A stretch of DNA of 64,000 nucleotides from positions 1 to 64,000 of the forward strand of contig JBFLXR010000002.1 of the NCBI GenBank assembly GCA_040757065.1, given 5' to 3'. This document shows positions 8,261 to 17,503 of this stretch, piece by piece. A model generated the notes under the pieces. That model worked only from the letters and a program-made list of their open reading frames with translations. It was not told the origin of the DNA and ran no database searches. The first letter of the stretch is position 1. Every line of letters begins with the position of its first letter. Source of the DNA: JBFLXR01 sp040757065. Lineage in GTDB: Bacteria > Pseudomonadota > Gammaproteobacteria > Burkholderiales > Gallionellaceae. The translations under genes were made by a program, and so were the position numbers.

Positions 8261-9277
8261 TTAGTTCTTGCTTTGGTCGACCAGTTTGTTCTTGCTGATC
8301 CACGGCATCATCGCGCGCAATTGACCGCCGACCTTTTCGATTTGGTGTTCGGCGTTCAAACGGCGACGCGCAGTCATTTCCGGATAATTGGTACGGCCTT
8401 CCAGAATGAACTGCTTCGCGTAGGCGCCGTTCTGAATGTTTTGCAGACATTCGCGCATTGCTGCACGAGCTTCGCCTGCAATCACGCGCGGGCCAGTCAC
8501 GTATTCGCCGTATTCCGCATTGTTGGAAATCGAGTAGTTCATGTTGGCAATGCCGCCTTCGTACATCAAGTCCACGATCAGCTTCAATTCGTGCAAACAT
8601 TCGAAGTAGGCCATTTCGGGCGCATAACCGGCTTCCACCAGGGTTTCAAAACCGGCTTTCACCAGCTCCACTGCGCCGCCGCACAGCACGGCTTGCTCGC
8701 CGAACAGGTCGGTTTCGGTTTCTTCGCGGAAGTTGGTTTCAATCACGCCGCCCTTGGTACCGCCGTTGGCTGCCGCGTAGGACAGCGCAATGTCCTTCGC
8801 CTTGCCGGAATGATCTTGATAAACCGCGATCAGGGTCGGCACACCGCCGCCTTTCAGGTATTCGGAACGCACGGTATGGCCGGGGCCTTTCGGAGCGATC
8901 ATGATGACGTCCACATCTGCGGACGGCACGATTTGGTTGTAATGAATGTTAAAACCGTGCGCAAAAGCCAGCGCAGCGCCCTTTTTCAGGTTCGGCGCAA
9001 CATCGGCGCTGTATACCTGGGGCATGGTTTCGTCCGGCAACAAGATCATCACTACGTCGGCATTCTTCACGGCATCGCCGATTTCAGCGACGTTGTGGCC
9101 GGCAGCCACGGCCTTAGCCCAGGAAGCACCGCCCTTACGCAATGCAACGGTTACGTTCACACCGGAGTCCTTCAGGTTTTGCGCGTGCGCATGGCCTTGG
9201 GAACCGTAACCCACGATGGTTACTTGCTTGCCCTTAATCAGGGACAGGTCTGCGTCTTTGTCGTAATAAACTTTCAT
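8261..9277 (-). CDS. ilvC: ketol-acid reductoisomerase (NADP+), class I
   Basis: Isomerises and reduces 2-acetolactate or 2-aceto-2-hydroxybutyrate in isoleucine, valine and leucine synthesis. The Rossmann GYGSQGHAHAQNL is at residue 24. The KARI C-terminal knotted domain contains ETDLFGEQAVLCGG and the metal-binding Glu/Asp residues (ECLHELKLIVDLMYEGG). At 338 residues it is the short class I enzyme. GAGG precedes the ATG. It lies 28 bases downstream of ilvH, in the same operon, and is followed by a terminator. Confidence 0.97.
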   Translation of the reverse strand: MKVYYDKDADLSLIKGKQVTIVGYGSQGHAHAQNLKDSGVNVTVALRKGGASWAKAVAAGHNVAEIGDAVKNADVVMILLPDETMPQVYSADVAPNLKKGAALAFAHGFNIHYNQIVPSADVDVIMIAPKGPGHTVRSEYLKGGGVPTLIAVYQDHSGKAKDIALSYAAANGGTKGGVIETNFREETETDLFGEQAVLCGGAVELVKAGFETLVEAGYAPEMAYFECLHELKLIVDLMYEGGIANMNYSISNNAEYGEYVTGPRVIAGEARAAMRECLQNIQNGAYAKQFILEGRTNYPEMTARRRLNAEHQIEKVGGQLRAMMPWISKNKLVDQSKN

Positions 9278-9305
9278 GTTAGCCTCTTCAAAGTTAAATC
9301 TACAA

Positions 9306-9797
9306 TTACAGTTTCAAAATTCGTCCGCCGCGCCCGATGCCGGACGCCCCGGTGCGCACCGTTTCCAGAATCCAATCCGGCTGGATTGAACGCAGGAAAT
9401 TATCCAGCTTGGACCCGGTGCCGGTCAGTTCGATGGTATAGGTCTGATCGGAAACGTCGATAATGCGCCCGCGGAAAATATCCGCCATGCGTTTCATCTC
9501 TTCACGCGCTTCGCCGACTGCACGAACCTTCACCAGCATCAGCTCGCGCTCCAAGTGATCACCCTCGGTCAGATCCATCACCGCCACGACTTCGATCAGC
9601 TTGTTCAGCTGTTTGTTGATCTGTTCGATCACATCTTCGGAACCGCTGGTCACGATGGTCATACGCGACAAAGTTTCATCTTCGGTCGGCGCTACGGTCA
9701 ACGACTCGATATTATACCCGCGTGCCGAGAACAAGCCCGCCACACGCGACAATGCGCCCGCTTCGTTTTCCATCAACAGGGAAATGATGTGCCGCAT
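9306..9797 (-). CDS. ilvH: acetolactate synthase small (regulatory) subunit
   Basis: Regulatory subunit that stimulates the large subunit and confers valine feedback inhibition. An N-terminal ACT domain (about residues 3-78; ISLLMENEAGALSRVAGLFSARGYNIESL) precedes the C-terminal ALS small-subunit domain. The 163-residue length is standard. Its ATG overlaps the stop of the large-subunit gene (TAATG), indicating translational coupling and 1:1 synthesis. It could equally be named ilvN. Confidence 0.95.
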   Translation of the reverse strand: MRHIISLLMENEAGALSRVAGLFSARGYNIESLTVAPTEDETLSRMTIVTSGSEDVIEQINKQLNKLIEVVAVMDLTEGDHLERELMLVKVRAVGEAREEMKRMADIFRGRIIDVSDQTYTIELTGTGSKLDNFLRSIQPDWILETVRTGASGIGRGGRILKL

Positions 9798-11503
9798 TAC
9801 AGATCCTCCGCCAGAATCACTTCGGACAAGCCCTTACCGCCGGGCACCATCGGATAGACGTTCTCGGTGGGGTCGGTACGGAAGTCCAAAAACACCAAAT
9901 CGTTCTTGCGCACAAACGCCTCTTTCAGCGCCCCTTCCACATCGGAAGGCTTTTCGATGCGCAAACCGATATGGCCGTAGGCTTCCGCCAGCTTGGCAAA
10001 ATCCGGCAACGCGTCCATATAGGATTCGGAGTAGCGGTTGCCGTGGAACAACTCCTGCCACTGGCGCACCATACCCAGATAACGGTTGTTCAGCGCAATA
10101 ATCTTGATCGGCAAACGGAATTGCTTACAGGTAGACAATTCCTGAATATTCATCTGAATACTGCCTTCGCCGGTCACGCAAGCCACGGTCGCATCGGGAT
10201 GCGCCAACTGCACGCCCATCGCCGCAGGCAGGCCGAAACCCATCGTTCCCAGACCGCCGGAGTTGATCCAGCGGCGCGGTTGATTGAATTTATAGTATTG
10301 CGCCGTCCACATTTGATGCTGGCCCACGTCGGAGGTCACGAAGGCATCGCCGCCGGTGATTTCATACAATTTCTCCATCACGAATTGCGGCTTGATGATT
10401 TCGCCCGACGGACGATAGGTCAGACTGTTGCGGCTGCGCCACGTATCGATTTGCGCCCACCATCCGGCCAGCGCCTCTGCATCCGGCTTTTGCTTGCTGC
10501 TATGCAGCACTGCCAGCAAATCGCCCAATACGTGCGCCACGTCGCCCACGATCGGCAGATCCACCTTCACGCGCTTGGCAATGGAAGACGGATCGATGTC
10601 GATGTGAATAATCTTGCGTTTTTCCTGCGCAAAGTGCGCCACATTGCCGATCACACGGTCGTCGAAACGCGCCCCCACGGCCAGCAACACATCGCAGTGC
10701 TGCATCGCCATATTGGCTTCCAGCGTGCCGTGCATGCCCAGCATGCCCAGGAACTGCTTGTCGGTCGCGGGGTAGCCGCCCAAACCCATCAGGGTGTTGG
10801 TACAGGGGAAGCCAAGCAGACGCACCAATTCGGTCAGCTGCTGCGCCGCACTGCCCTGCACCACACCGCCGCCGGTATACACCATCGGACGCTTGGCTTC
10901 GAGCAGCCACTGCGCTGCCTGCTTGATCTGGCTCACCTCGGCATGACGCGCCGGGTTGTAAGAGCGGATCGAAATCGAAGACGGGTAATCGAATACCGCC
11001 TTCTGCGCGGACACATCCTTGGGAATATCCACCAGCACCGGGCCGGGACGCCCGCTCTTCGCCAGATAGAACGCCTTCTTGATGGTCGAGGCCAGCTCGC
11101 GCACATCCTTCACCAGAAAATTGTGTTTCACGCAGGGACGAGTGATCCCCACGGTATCCACTTCCTGGAAAGCGTCTTCCCCGATATAGCTGGTCGGCAC
11201 CTGACCGCTGATAATCACCATCGGGATCGAATCCATATAGGCCGTCGCAATCCCGGTTACCGCGTTAGTCGCGCCCGGGCCGGAGGTTACCAGCGCCACC
11301 CCAACCTTGTCGGTCGAACGGGCGTAGCCGTCCGCAGCATGTACTGCCGCCTGCTCGTGACGCACCAGCACGTGCTTGACCTTATCCTGGTTGAACAAGG
11401 CATCGTAAATAAATAAAACAGCTCCACCGGGGTAGCCGAAGACGTATTCCACGCCCTCTTCCTGCAAACACCGGATGGCGATCTCTGCGCCCGTCAGTTC
11501 CAT
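9797..11503 (-). CDS. ilvI: acetolactate synthase large (catalytic) subunit
   Basis: Thiamine-diphosphate enzyme that condenses two pyruvates, or pyruvate with 2-oxobutyrate. It has three TPP-enzyme domains: an N-terminal pyrimidine-binding domain with the catalytic Glu in LVRHEQAAVHAADGYAR (about residue 50), a central FAD-binding domain, and a C-terminal domain with GEGSIQMNIQELSTCKQFRLP and the downstream NNRYLGMVRQWQ, which bind Mg-TPP. The ATG at 11503 gives MELTGAEIAIRCLQ and is preceded by AAGG. It is the first gene of ilvI-ilvH-ilvC, with a clear promoter upstream. The leader is only about 30 bases, too short for classical attenuation. Confidence 0.96.
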   Translation of the reverse strand: MELTGAEIAIRCLQEEGVEYVFGYPGGAVLFIYDALFNQDKVKHVLVRHEQAAVHAADGYARSTDKVGVALVTSGPGATNAVTGIATAYMDSIPMVIISGQVPTSYIGEDAFQEVDTVGITRPCVKHNFLVKDVRELASTIKKAFYLAKSGRPGPVLVDIPKDVSAQKAVFDYPSSISIRSYNPARHAEVSQIKQAAQWLLEAKRPMVYTGGGVVQGSAAQQLTELVRLLGFPCTNTLMGLGGYPATDKQFLGMLGMHGTLEANMAMQHCDVLLAVGARFDDRVIGNVAHFAQEKRKIIHIDIDPSSIAKRVKVDLPIVGDVAHVLGDLLAVLHSSKQKPDAEALAGWWAQIDTWRSRNSLTYRPSGEIIKPQFVMEKLYEITGGDAFVTSDVGQHQMWTAQYYKFNQPRRWINSGGLGTMGFGLPAAMGVQLAHPDATVACVTGEGSIQMNIQELSTCKQFRLPIKIIALNNRYLGMVRQWQELFHGNRYSESYMDALPDFAKLAEAYGHIGLRIEKPSDVEGALKEAFVRKNDLVFLDFRTDPTENVYPMVPGGKGLSEVILAEDL

Positions 11504-11541
11504 GACCAAACCTTGAATCGAAACAAATTGAAGAACCGTGC

Positions 11542-11570
11542 AAGATAAAGGGTAGACGCATTTTGGTCAA
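11542..11570 (-). promoter_or_regulatory. sigma-70 promoter of the ilvIHC operon
   Basis: On the minus strand TTGACC (11565-11570), exactly 17 bases, TATCTT (11542-11547). Transcription would start near 11535, leaving about 30 bases before the ilvI ATG. Confidence 0.7.
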
Positions 11571-11656
11571 CCCCCGGACTGATATGGGCTTTTTCCAACA
11601 CCCGCCGAAACGGGAATTTGTTAGTATGCGCGCCTACCGTATTTAGGAGCTTTAAA

Positions 11657-12222
<566 letters not shown>

Positions 12223-12226
<4 letters not shown>

Positions 12227-12555
12227 ACAACGATCAATTCAAGCCCGAGTCGATCAGACCGATACTTGACCGCGCTGCGTTGCGACTGGAGCAGCCGATA
12301 CTCGACCGCCTGCATGCTGCGCGAACGGAAGCGCTTGACCGCCAAAAGGTCGCCAGCCGCGCCCACGCATGGAGCCTGCCCGGCAACTTCAGCCTGCCTT
12401 TCGTTCACCCCAACCGCTGGGCGATGGCCACACTGGCGCTCTTCCTAATTGGCGGCGCGGTCTACTGGGAGCAACTGTCCGACGAGCATCAGCAAGCGGA
12501 AATCGATATTGCCATCCTGACCGACGAATTGCCGGTGGATGTTTATCTGGACTAA
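12223..12555 (+). CDS. DUF3619-family protein, possible anti-sigma partner
   Basis: 110 residues. The N-terminal half is cytoplasmic-like (PILDRAALRLEQPILDRLHAAR). A single transmembrane helix sits at about residues 65-83 (WAMATLALFLIGGAVYW), and a short acidic C-terminal tail would be periplasmic. The ATG overlaps the sigma factor stop (ATGA). This one-helix topology directly behind a sigma factor is what an anti-sigma factor looks like. That role is inference; the family has no established function that I know of. Confidence 0.75.
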
Positions 12556-12561
12556 GCCGTA

Positions 12562-12969
12562 ATGCAGCTGCGTTCCATCGTTTTCTTTCTGCTGGTCTCG
12601 TTGTCGCTGAACGCATCCATTGCAGAAGCCGCGCTACAGCCATGGCACACATTAACGCCGGTGCAGCAGCAGGCGCTCGCACCGCTTGCCGGCAACTGGA
12701 ACACCCTGACCGAAAGGCAGCAGACGCGCTTTCTGGTGATGGCGAAGAAGTATCCTCACCTCGATTCCGCGCAAAAAGAGCGTTTCCACGAGCGCTTGGA
12801 GCAATGGAGTAAGCTGACCCCCGAACAGCGTAAACGCGTACGGGAAAAATACAAAGCGCTCAACAAGGTGCCGCCGGAAAAACGCGATCAGATCAAGCAG
12901 ATGGTACGCGAACAAAATACCGCACCAAGCAGCCAACCGGCCAGCGCGCCCGCCGCACCGAACCGATAA
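12562..12969 (+). CDS. DUF3106-family exported protein
   Basis: 135 residues with an N-terminal signal peptide (hydrophobic residues 5-18, cleavage probably after SIAEA). The mature part is helical and rich in Trp, Gln, Lys and Arg: WHTLTPVQQQALAPLAGNW is followed by repeats of the type LTxxQxxRfxxxaxxyp. It ends in a Pro/Ala/Ser-rich tail. It begins 6 bases after the DUF3619 stop. It resembles small periplasmic stress proteins with repeated LTPEQ segments, so an envelope-sensing role for the sigma operon is plausible. The function is unproven. Confidence 0.78.
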   Translation: MQLRSIVFFLLVSLSLNASIAEAALQPWHTLTPVQQQALAPLAGNWNTLTERQQTRFLVMAKKYPHLDSAQKERFHERLEQWSKLTPEQRKRVREKYKALNKVPPEKRDQIKQMVREQNTAPSSQPASAPAAPNR

Positions 12970-12976
12970 CCGCCAA

Positions 12977-14053
12977 CTAGCGGCGTTCGACCCGCAACAA
13001 TAGCGCGCAAGCCAGCAAGGAATATAGCGCCGGCATACTCAGCGCGCTCAGGAACGGCGACCATTCGTTCAATGCCCCAAGACTACCCGTTAAGCGCCCG
13101 AGGAAGTGAAACGACAAGCCGAGCGCAATCCCCATAAACACTTTCGGGCCGATCCCGCCTTCACGGCGGTGGTAATTGGCGAACGGTAGCGCCAGCAACA
13201 ACATCACCAGCACCGCCAGCGGGGAAACCAGCTTGTTCCACATCACAATCTCGTAGCGCGCAGTCTGCTGGCGGTTATCGCGCAAGTGCGAAATGTACTG
13301 ATATAGATTCCAGACCGACATTTGCTCCGGCACCACCAGCAGCACGTTCAGCAAATTCGGATTCAGCGCGGAGCGCCATTCCTGCACCGGACGATTATTG
13401 ACAGTAGTTCCCGCCCGGTCGAACACTGTCTGCATCACATCTTCCAGCCGCCAGCGGTCTTCGCCCGCATAGACAGCGCGCTGTGCCAGCGTGATTGCGC
13501 TCAGCCGGTAGTTGTCGTCGAATGCGTAAATACTGACTTCCTGCATGGTCGCGTCCGGCAGCACGCTTTTGACGTTCACGAAACTGCGCTCGTCTTTCAC
13601 CCATACGCCGGAACGGAACTCTTTCAACGACACCTGCGCGTTCTGCGCTTTCAGCCGCAGCTTTTGCGCCATTTTTTCGCTAGGCGGCGCCAACACCTCG
13701 CTGCATAACACGCTCAACAGCACCAAAGGCAAGCCGATTTTCAGCAATGCCTTAATCATTTGCCCCAGCGAAGCGCCCGAACTGCGGTAAATCGTCAGTT
13801 CGGAATTGGCGGCCATCTGCACCAGCGCGACAATCGCACCGATCAGCACCGCCACCGGAAACAGCTCGCTGATGTGTCCCGGCACCGTCAGCAGCACGAA
13901 TAGCAATACATAACCCACGCTGTAATTACCGCGCCCCAGCACGTTCAGCTCGTGTATCAGATCGAGAAAGGCGAACAGCATAATCAATGCGGCAAACACC
14001 AGCAGCACACTGCCGTATATTTCGCGGGCCAGATAACGGGTCAGCAACCTCAT
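12977..14053 (-). CDS. lptG: LPS export ABC transporter permease LptG
   Basis: Inner-membrane permease of the LptB2FG complex that extracts lipopolysaccharide and passes it to LptC. YjgP/YjgQ family: three helices at the N-terminus (residues 10-110), a periplasmic beta-jellyroll domain (about 130-260), and three C-terminal helices. The start MRLLTRYLAREIYGSVLL at 14053 overlaps the lptF stop (ATGA). An in-frame ATG 6 codons upstream is less likely. It converges on the DUF3106 gene with 7 bases between stops and no visible terminator. Confidence 0.93.
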   Translation of the reverse strand: MRLLTRYLAREIYGSVLLVFAALIMLFAFLDLIHELNVLGRGNYSVGYVLLFVLLTVPGHISELFPVAVLIGAIVALVQMAANSELTIYRSSGASLGQMIKALLKIGLPLVLLSVLCSEVLAPPSEKMAQKLRLKAQNAQVSLKEFRSGVWVKDERSFVNVKSVLPDATMQEVSIYAFDDNYRLSAITLAQRAVYAGEDRWRLEDVMQTVFDRAGTTVNNRPVQEWRSALNPNLLNVLLVVPEQMSVWNLYQYISHLRDNRQQTARYEIVMWNKLVSPLAVLVMLLLALPFANYHRREGGIGPKVFMGIALGLSFHFLGRLTGSLGALNEWSPFLSALSMPALYSLLACALLLRVERR

Positions 14054-15177
14054 TTTACGAACCGCCGCCAAGAAAATAATGTCAAACGCCGGTAGAAGAA
14101 CAACGCCGTCACCCCCAACATGACCAGATGTATGCCCAGCAAGCCCGTGGCTGCATCAATTTTCGATTGCCCCACCCAAGTATTGGTCACACTGATCATG
14201 TTGTTGTAGAGCATATACATCACCAGCGCGATCAGCAGATTAAACGACCGCCCCGCACGCGGATTGACGTAACTCAGGGGAATCGCCAGCAAAGCCAGAA
14301 TCAGGGCGCTGACCGGCAGCCCAAGTCGCCACTCCAGCTCGGACATATTCCACGGCGTCGGGTTTTGCAGCAGGTAGCGCGTGGAATACGCGTGCGGATT
14401 CGCCACTTGCCGTGCCTCTGCCGCCTCGATGCGAATCGCATACCGCTCGAATTCAACGATTTTGAAATCGCGCTGACCCGGCACCCCCTCGTAACGCGCG
14501 CCATTCAGCAATACTAAAAAACGGTCCCCGTTCGGCGCAGTTTCCTGAAAGCCTTCCTTGGCAACCATCGTCCCAGTCTTGCCGTGCTGCACCGACTGCA
14601 CAAAAATATTTGTGACCCGCCGTTTATCTTTTTCCACCGTCTCCAGAAAATATACCCGGTCAGCCTGTTTCGATTCGCGAAACATACCCGGTGTCGCAGC
14701 CGCCACATCGTCGCGGCTGTCCAGCCGACGCTTGAATTCGTCGGCCTTAGAAGAGGCCCACGGCGACAGCACGAGACTCAGAAGCGCAATCAAGATCACC
14801 ACCGGCATCGCATACCACAGCACGGGCCGCAACCAGCGCGTCAGCCCGATACCGGCACTGAACCAGACCACCATTTCGCTGTCGCGATAACTCCGCGTCA
14901 GCACCAACAGCACGGAAAGAAAGAGACTGATCGAAAGCAGCACTGGCAGATAGTTGAGCGCACTGAACCCGACCAGTGCCAACACCCCTTCCGCCGCCAG
15001 AATACCGCTGACCGATTCGCCCAACAGCCGAATCAACTGGCTCAATACCACGACGGCTAACAGAACCGCAAAAACCGACAATCCGGACATCACCAGCTCG
15101 CGAACCAGCGTCCGGTGAAACAGTCCGTAACGGTGCGGTTTTGACTTTTGGCGGGGAGTTTGCGGATAATCCGGCAT
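14050..15177 (-). CDS. lptF: LPS export ABC transporter permease LptF
   Basis: Second permease of the LptB2FG complex, YjgP/YjgQ family, 375 residues. Helices lie at about 27-50, 68-95 and 115-140, followed by a periplasmic jellyroll and three C-terminal helices (about 280-375). VLSQLIRLLGESVSG is typical of LptF. The N-terminus carries about 18 extra polar residues (MPDYPQTPRQKSKPHRYG) compared with most homologues, so the true start could be internal. The gene is divergent from pepA, whose start lies 39 bases away, an arrangement common in proteobacteria. Confidence 0.92.
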   Translation of the reverse strand: MPDYPQTPRQKSKPHRYGLFHRTLVRELVMSGLSVFAVLLAVVVLSQLIRLLGESVSGILAAEGVLALVGFSALNYLPVLLSISLFLSVLLVLTRSYRDSEMVVWFSAGIGLTRWLRPVLWYAMPVVILIALLSLVLSPWASSKADEFKRRLDSRDDVAAATPGMFRESKQADRVYFLETVEKDKRRVTNIFVQSVQHGKTGTMVAKEGFQETAPNGDRFLVLLNGARYEGVPGQRDFKIVEFERYAIRIEAAEARQVANPHAYSTRYLLQNPTPWNMSELEWRLGLPVSALILALLAIPLSYVNPRAGRSFNLLIALVMYMLYNNMISVTNTWVGQSKIDAATGLLGIHLVMLGVTALFFYRRLTLFSWRRFVK

Positions 15178-15216
15178 CGGTTAAATCGCGAGCATCAGGA
15201 ATTAAAGGAGAATCGG

Positions 15217-16710
15217 GTGGAATTTAGCATAAAACAAGGCAGTCCGGAAAAACAGCGTTGCGGTTGTGTCGTCGTCGGCGTATTCGAAGGCGGTAAATTG
15301 TCGGACGCAGCGCAAATCCTCGACAAAGCTGCACAGCACTACCTGAGCGACATCGTGGCGCGCGGCGACATGAAAGGCAAAGCAGGCTCCGCGCTGATGT
15401 TGCACAACGTACCCGGCACGCAAAGCGACCGCGTATTGCTGGTCGGTTTCGGAAAAATGGACGATCTGAAACCGCGCGGTTATCTGGACAGCCTGCGTGC
15501 TGCCGTACGCGCCCTGCTCGCCACCGGTGCGAAGGACGCCACATTGTATCTCGCCGACTTGCCGGTCGCCGACCGCGACACGCTCTGGCAGCTGAATCAG
15601 ATCGTACAGTCCGGCTTCGAATCCAACTACCGCTTCGATCGACTGAAAAGCAAAACCGAGGCGGACAGCAAATCGCTGCACCGCCTCGTCATCGGCACCG
15701 CAACGCGCCCGACCGCTGCGCAAGAACGTGCGCTGAATCAAGCAGTCGCCGTAGCACAGGGGATTAAACTTGCCAAAGATCTCGGCAACCTACCGGGCAA
15801 CATTTGCACCCCGACCTATCTGGCGGAACAAGCTGTGCAACTGGCAAAAAGCTTTAAGCTGAAATCCTCCGTTCTGGAAGAAAAAGACATGCAGAAGCTG
15901 GGCATGAATGCCCTGTTGTCGGTCACCAAGGGTAGTCACCAACCCGCCAAGCTGATTGCACTGGAATATCGTGGCGGCGATAAAAAGCAACAACCCATCG
16001 TACTGGTCGGCAAAGGCATCACCTTCGACACCGGCGGCATTTCATTGAAACCCGCCCCGGAAATGGACGAAATGAAGTACGACATGTGCGGTGCAGCCAG
16101 CGTATTGGGCACCATGCAAGCCGTCGCCGAGATGAAGCTGCCGCTGAACGTAGTCGCAATTATTCCCGCCTGCGAAAACATGCCGGGCGGCTCGGCCAGC
16201 AAACCGGGTGACATCGTCACTAGCATGTCGGGTCAGACCATCGAAATTCTGAACACCGACGCCGAGGGCCGCCTGATCTTGTGCGACGCACTCACCTACG
16301 CCGGCAAATACAAGCCGGAAACCGTGATTGATATAGCCACACTGACCGGCGCTTGCGTCATTGCACTGGGGCATGTCGTCAGCGGCCTGTACAGCAATCA
16401 GGACGCACTGGCCAACGAGCTGCTGTCGGCAGGCGAACAAACACATGACCGTGCATGGCGCATGCCGTTGTGGGACGACTACCAGCCGCAATTGGACAGC
16501 AACTTCGCCGACATGCAAAACATCGGCGGACGCCCCGGCGGCAGCATTACTGCGGCTTGCTTCCTCTCGCGCTTTACCAAGGACTACCGCTGGGCGCATC
16601 TGGACATCGCCGGCACTGCCTGGAAATCGGGCAAGGAAAAAGGCGCAACCGGCCGCCCTGTCGCGCTGCTGACGCAATACCTGATTAACCGCGCCCAATC
16701 CGCCAAGTAA
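15217..16710 (+). CDS. pepA: leucyl aminopeptidase (M17)
   Basis: Dinuclear zinc/manganese cytoplasmic aminopeptidase. The N-terminal M17 domain (1-150) precedes the catalytic domain with GKGITFDTGGISLKP and the family signature NTDAEGRL, which holds metal ligands. MCGAASVLGTM is also conserved. The start is the GTG at 15217, 6 bases after AAGGAG, giving MEFSIKQGSPEKQ and 497 residues, the normal length. It is followed by holC with a one-base overlap. In E. coli PepA also acts as a DNA-binding protein in Xer recombination; that role here is unknown. Confidence 0.95.
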   Translation: MEFSIKQGSPEKQRCGCVVVGVFEGGKLSDAAQILDKAAQHYLSDIVARGDMKGKAGSALMLHNVPGTQSDRVLLVGFGKMDDLKPRGYLDSLRAAVRALLATGAKDATLYLADLPVADRDTLWQLNQIVQSGFESNYRFDRLKSKTEADSKSLHRLVIGTATRPTAAQERALNQAVAVAQGIKLAKDLGNLPGNICTPTYLAEQAVQLAKSFKLKSSVLEEKDMQKLGMNALLSVTKGSHQPAKLIALEYRGGDKKQQPIVLVGKGITFDTGGISLKPAPEMDEMKYDMCGAASVLGTMQAVAEMKLPLNVVAIIPACENMPGGSASKPGDIVTSMSGQTIEILNTDAEGRLILCDALTYAGKYKPETVIDIATLTGACVIALGHVVSGLYSNQDALANELLSAGEQTHDRAWRMPLWDDYQPQLDSNFADMQNIGGRPGGSITAACFLSRFTKDYRWAHLDIAGTAWKSGKEKGATGRPVALLTQYLINRAQSAK

Positions 16711-17147
16711 TGACCAAGGTGGATTTTTACACCGGCTCGACCGACAAGCTGCGTACCGCCTGTCAGCTCAGCCACAAGGCGATGCAAAATCGCGTGCCGG
16801 TCATGCTGCACGCACCGGACGAAGCCACCGCCAGCGCGCTGGACAAGCTGCTGTGGCATTTTCCGGCCACCGCATTTCTGCCGCACTGTTTCAGCCATGA
16901 AACAGCCGCGACGGAAATGCCTATCGTTGTGGACTGGCAAGGCACGCAATTCCCGCACCATCACCTGCTCATCAGCTTGCATCACGCCTACGTGCCGTTT
17001 TTCAGCCGCTTCGAAAGGGTGATCGAAATCGTCGGCACCGGCGAAGAAGAAGTACAAGCCGGGCGGCTGCGCTTCGCCTTCTACCGCGACCGCGGCTATG
17101 AAATCCGCCACTTCGATTTACAAGCCGCCAACGGAAACCGCGCATGA
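16710..17147 (+). CDS. holC: DNA polymerase III chi subunit
   Basis: Chi subunit of the clamp loader, which links it to single-strand binding protein. 145 residues. The first half (VDFYTGSTDKLRTACQLSHKAM) and the segment LLWHFPATAFLPHCF match the HolC fold, followed by PIVVDW. The ATG overlaps the pepA stop (TAATG), and its own stop overlaps the next ATG (ATGA). The conserved pepA-holC-valS order supports the call. Confidence 0.92.
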   Translation: MTKVDFYTGSTDKLRTACQLSHKAMQNRVPVMLHAPDEATASALDKLLWHFPATAFLPHCFSHETAATEMPIVVDWQGTQFPHHHLLISLHHAYVPFFSRFERVIEIVGTGEEEVQAGRLRFAFYRDRGYEIRHFDLQAANGNRA

Positions 17148-17503
17148 ATCAGCATACCCCGCCCATCGCGGATGACCTTCCTCTGCTGACCGACATTATC
17201 GCCCCCGGAGAAACCTTACCCGTTTTGACCGAAGCCGTCTTGCCGCCGGAACTGCCGACGCATCAGACCGCCGACGCCGAGCCAACCGAGCATGAGCGCC
17301 TCAATGCGCTAGCCGCAGAGATCGCACGCAGAATCGAACCGCTGTTGCGCGCGCAATTCGATGCACACTGGCAAACCGCATGGCTAAATGCACAGGCGCA
17401 ACTGCCCGAACTGATTCAACAATCACTGAACGGCGAAGCAAAGCCGGCTGTGCCGCAATCGGCTATAATTCCGCCCTTTCAAGCCGCACCGAACAAGATC
17501 AAA
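17144..17503 (+). CDS. small HolC-linked hypothetical segment that reads into valS
   Basis: An ORF coupled to holC by an ATGA overlap. It encodes about 120 residues, acidic and Pro/Leu-rich at first (DDLPLLTDIIAPGETLPVLT), then helical (LAAEIARRIEPLLRAQFDAH and LPELIQQSLNGE). It has no stop codon and continues in frame into valyl-tRNA synthetase. In other betaproteobacteria a small separate protein of the DUF2486 type sits between holC and valS; I believe this is its equivalent. A TATAAT box lies near its end, at 17464. It is either an N-terminal extension of ValRS or a gene that lost its stop codon. Confidence 0.55.
17464..17469 (+). promoter_or_regulatory. probable valS -10 box
   Basis: TATAAT in the context CGCAATCGGCTATAATTCCG. 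A closely similar context (GCGCAATCAGGCTATAATCC) precedes queD at 50209. The box lies 34 bases before the canonical valS ATG. No convincing -35 element is visible. Confidence 0.5.

Noticed and set aside
6736..8298. 520-codon open frame on the plus strand across pssA and psd
   Set aside because: It is antisense to two clearly identified genes, is rich in His/Arg/Gln as mirror frames are, and shows no recognisable domain.
9971..11416. 481-codon plus-strand frame opposite ilvI
   Set aside because: Mirror frame of a certain gene; no domain or ribosome-binding site.
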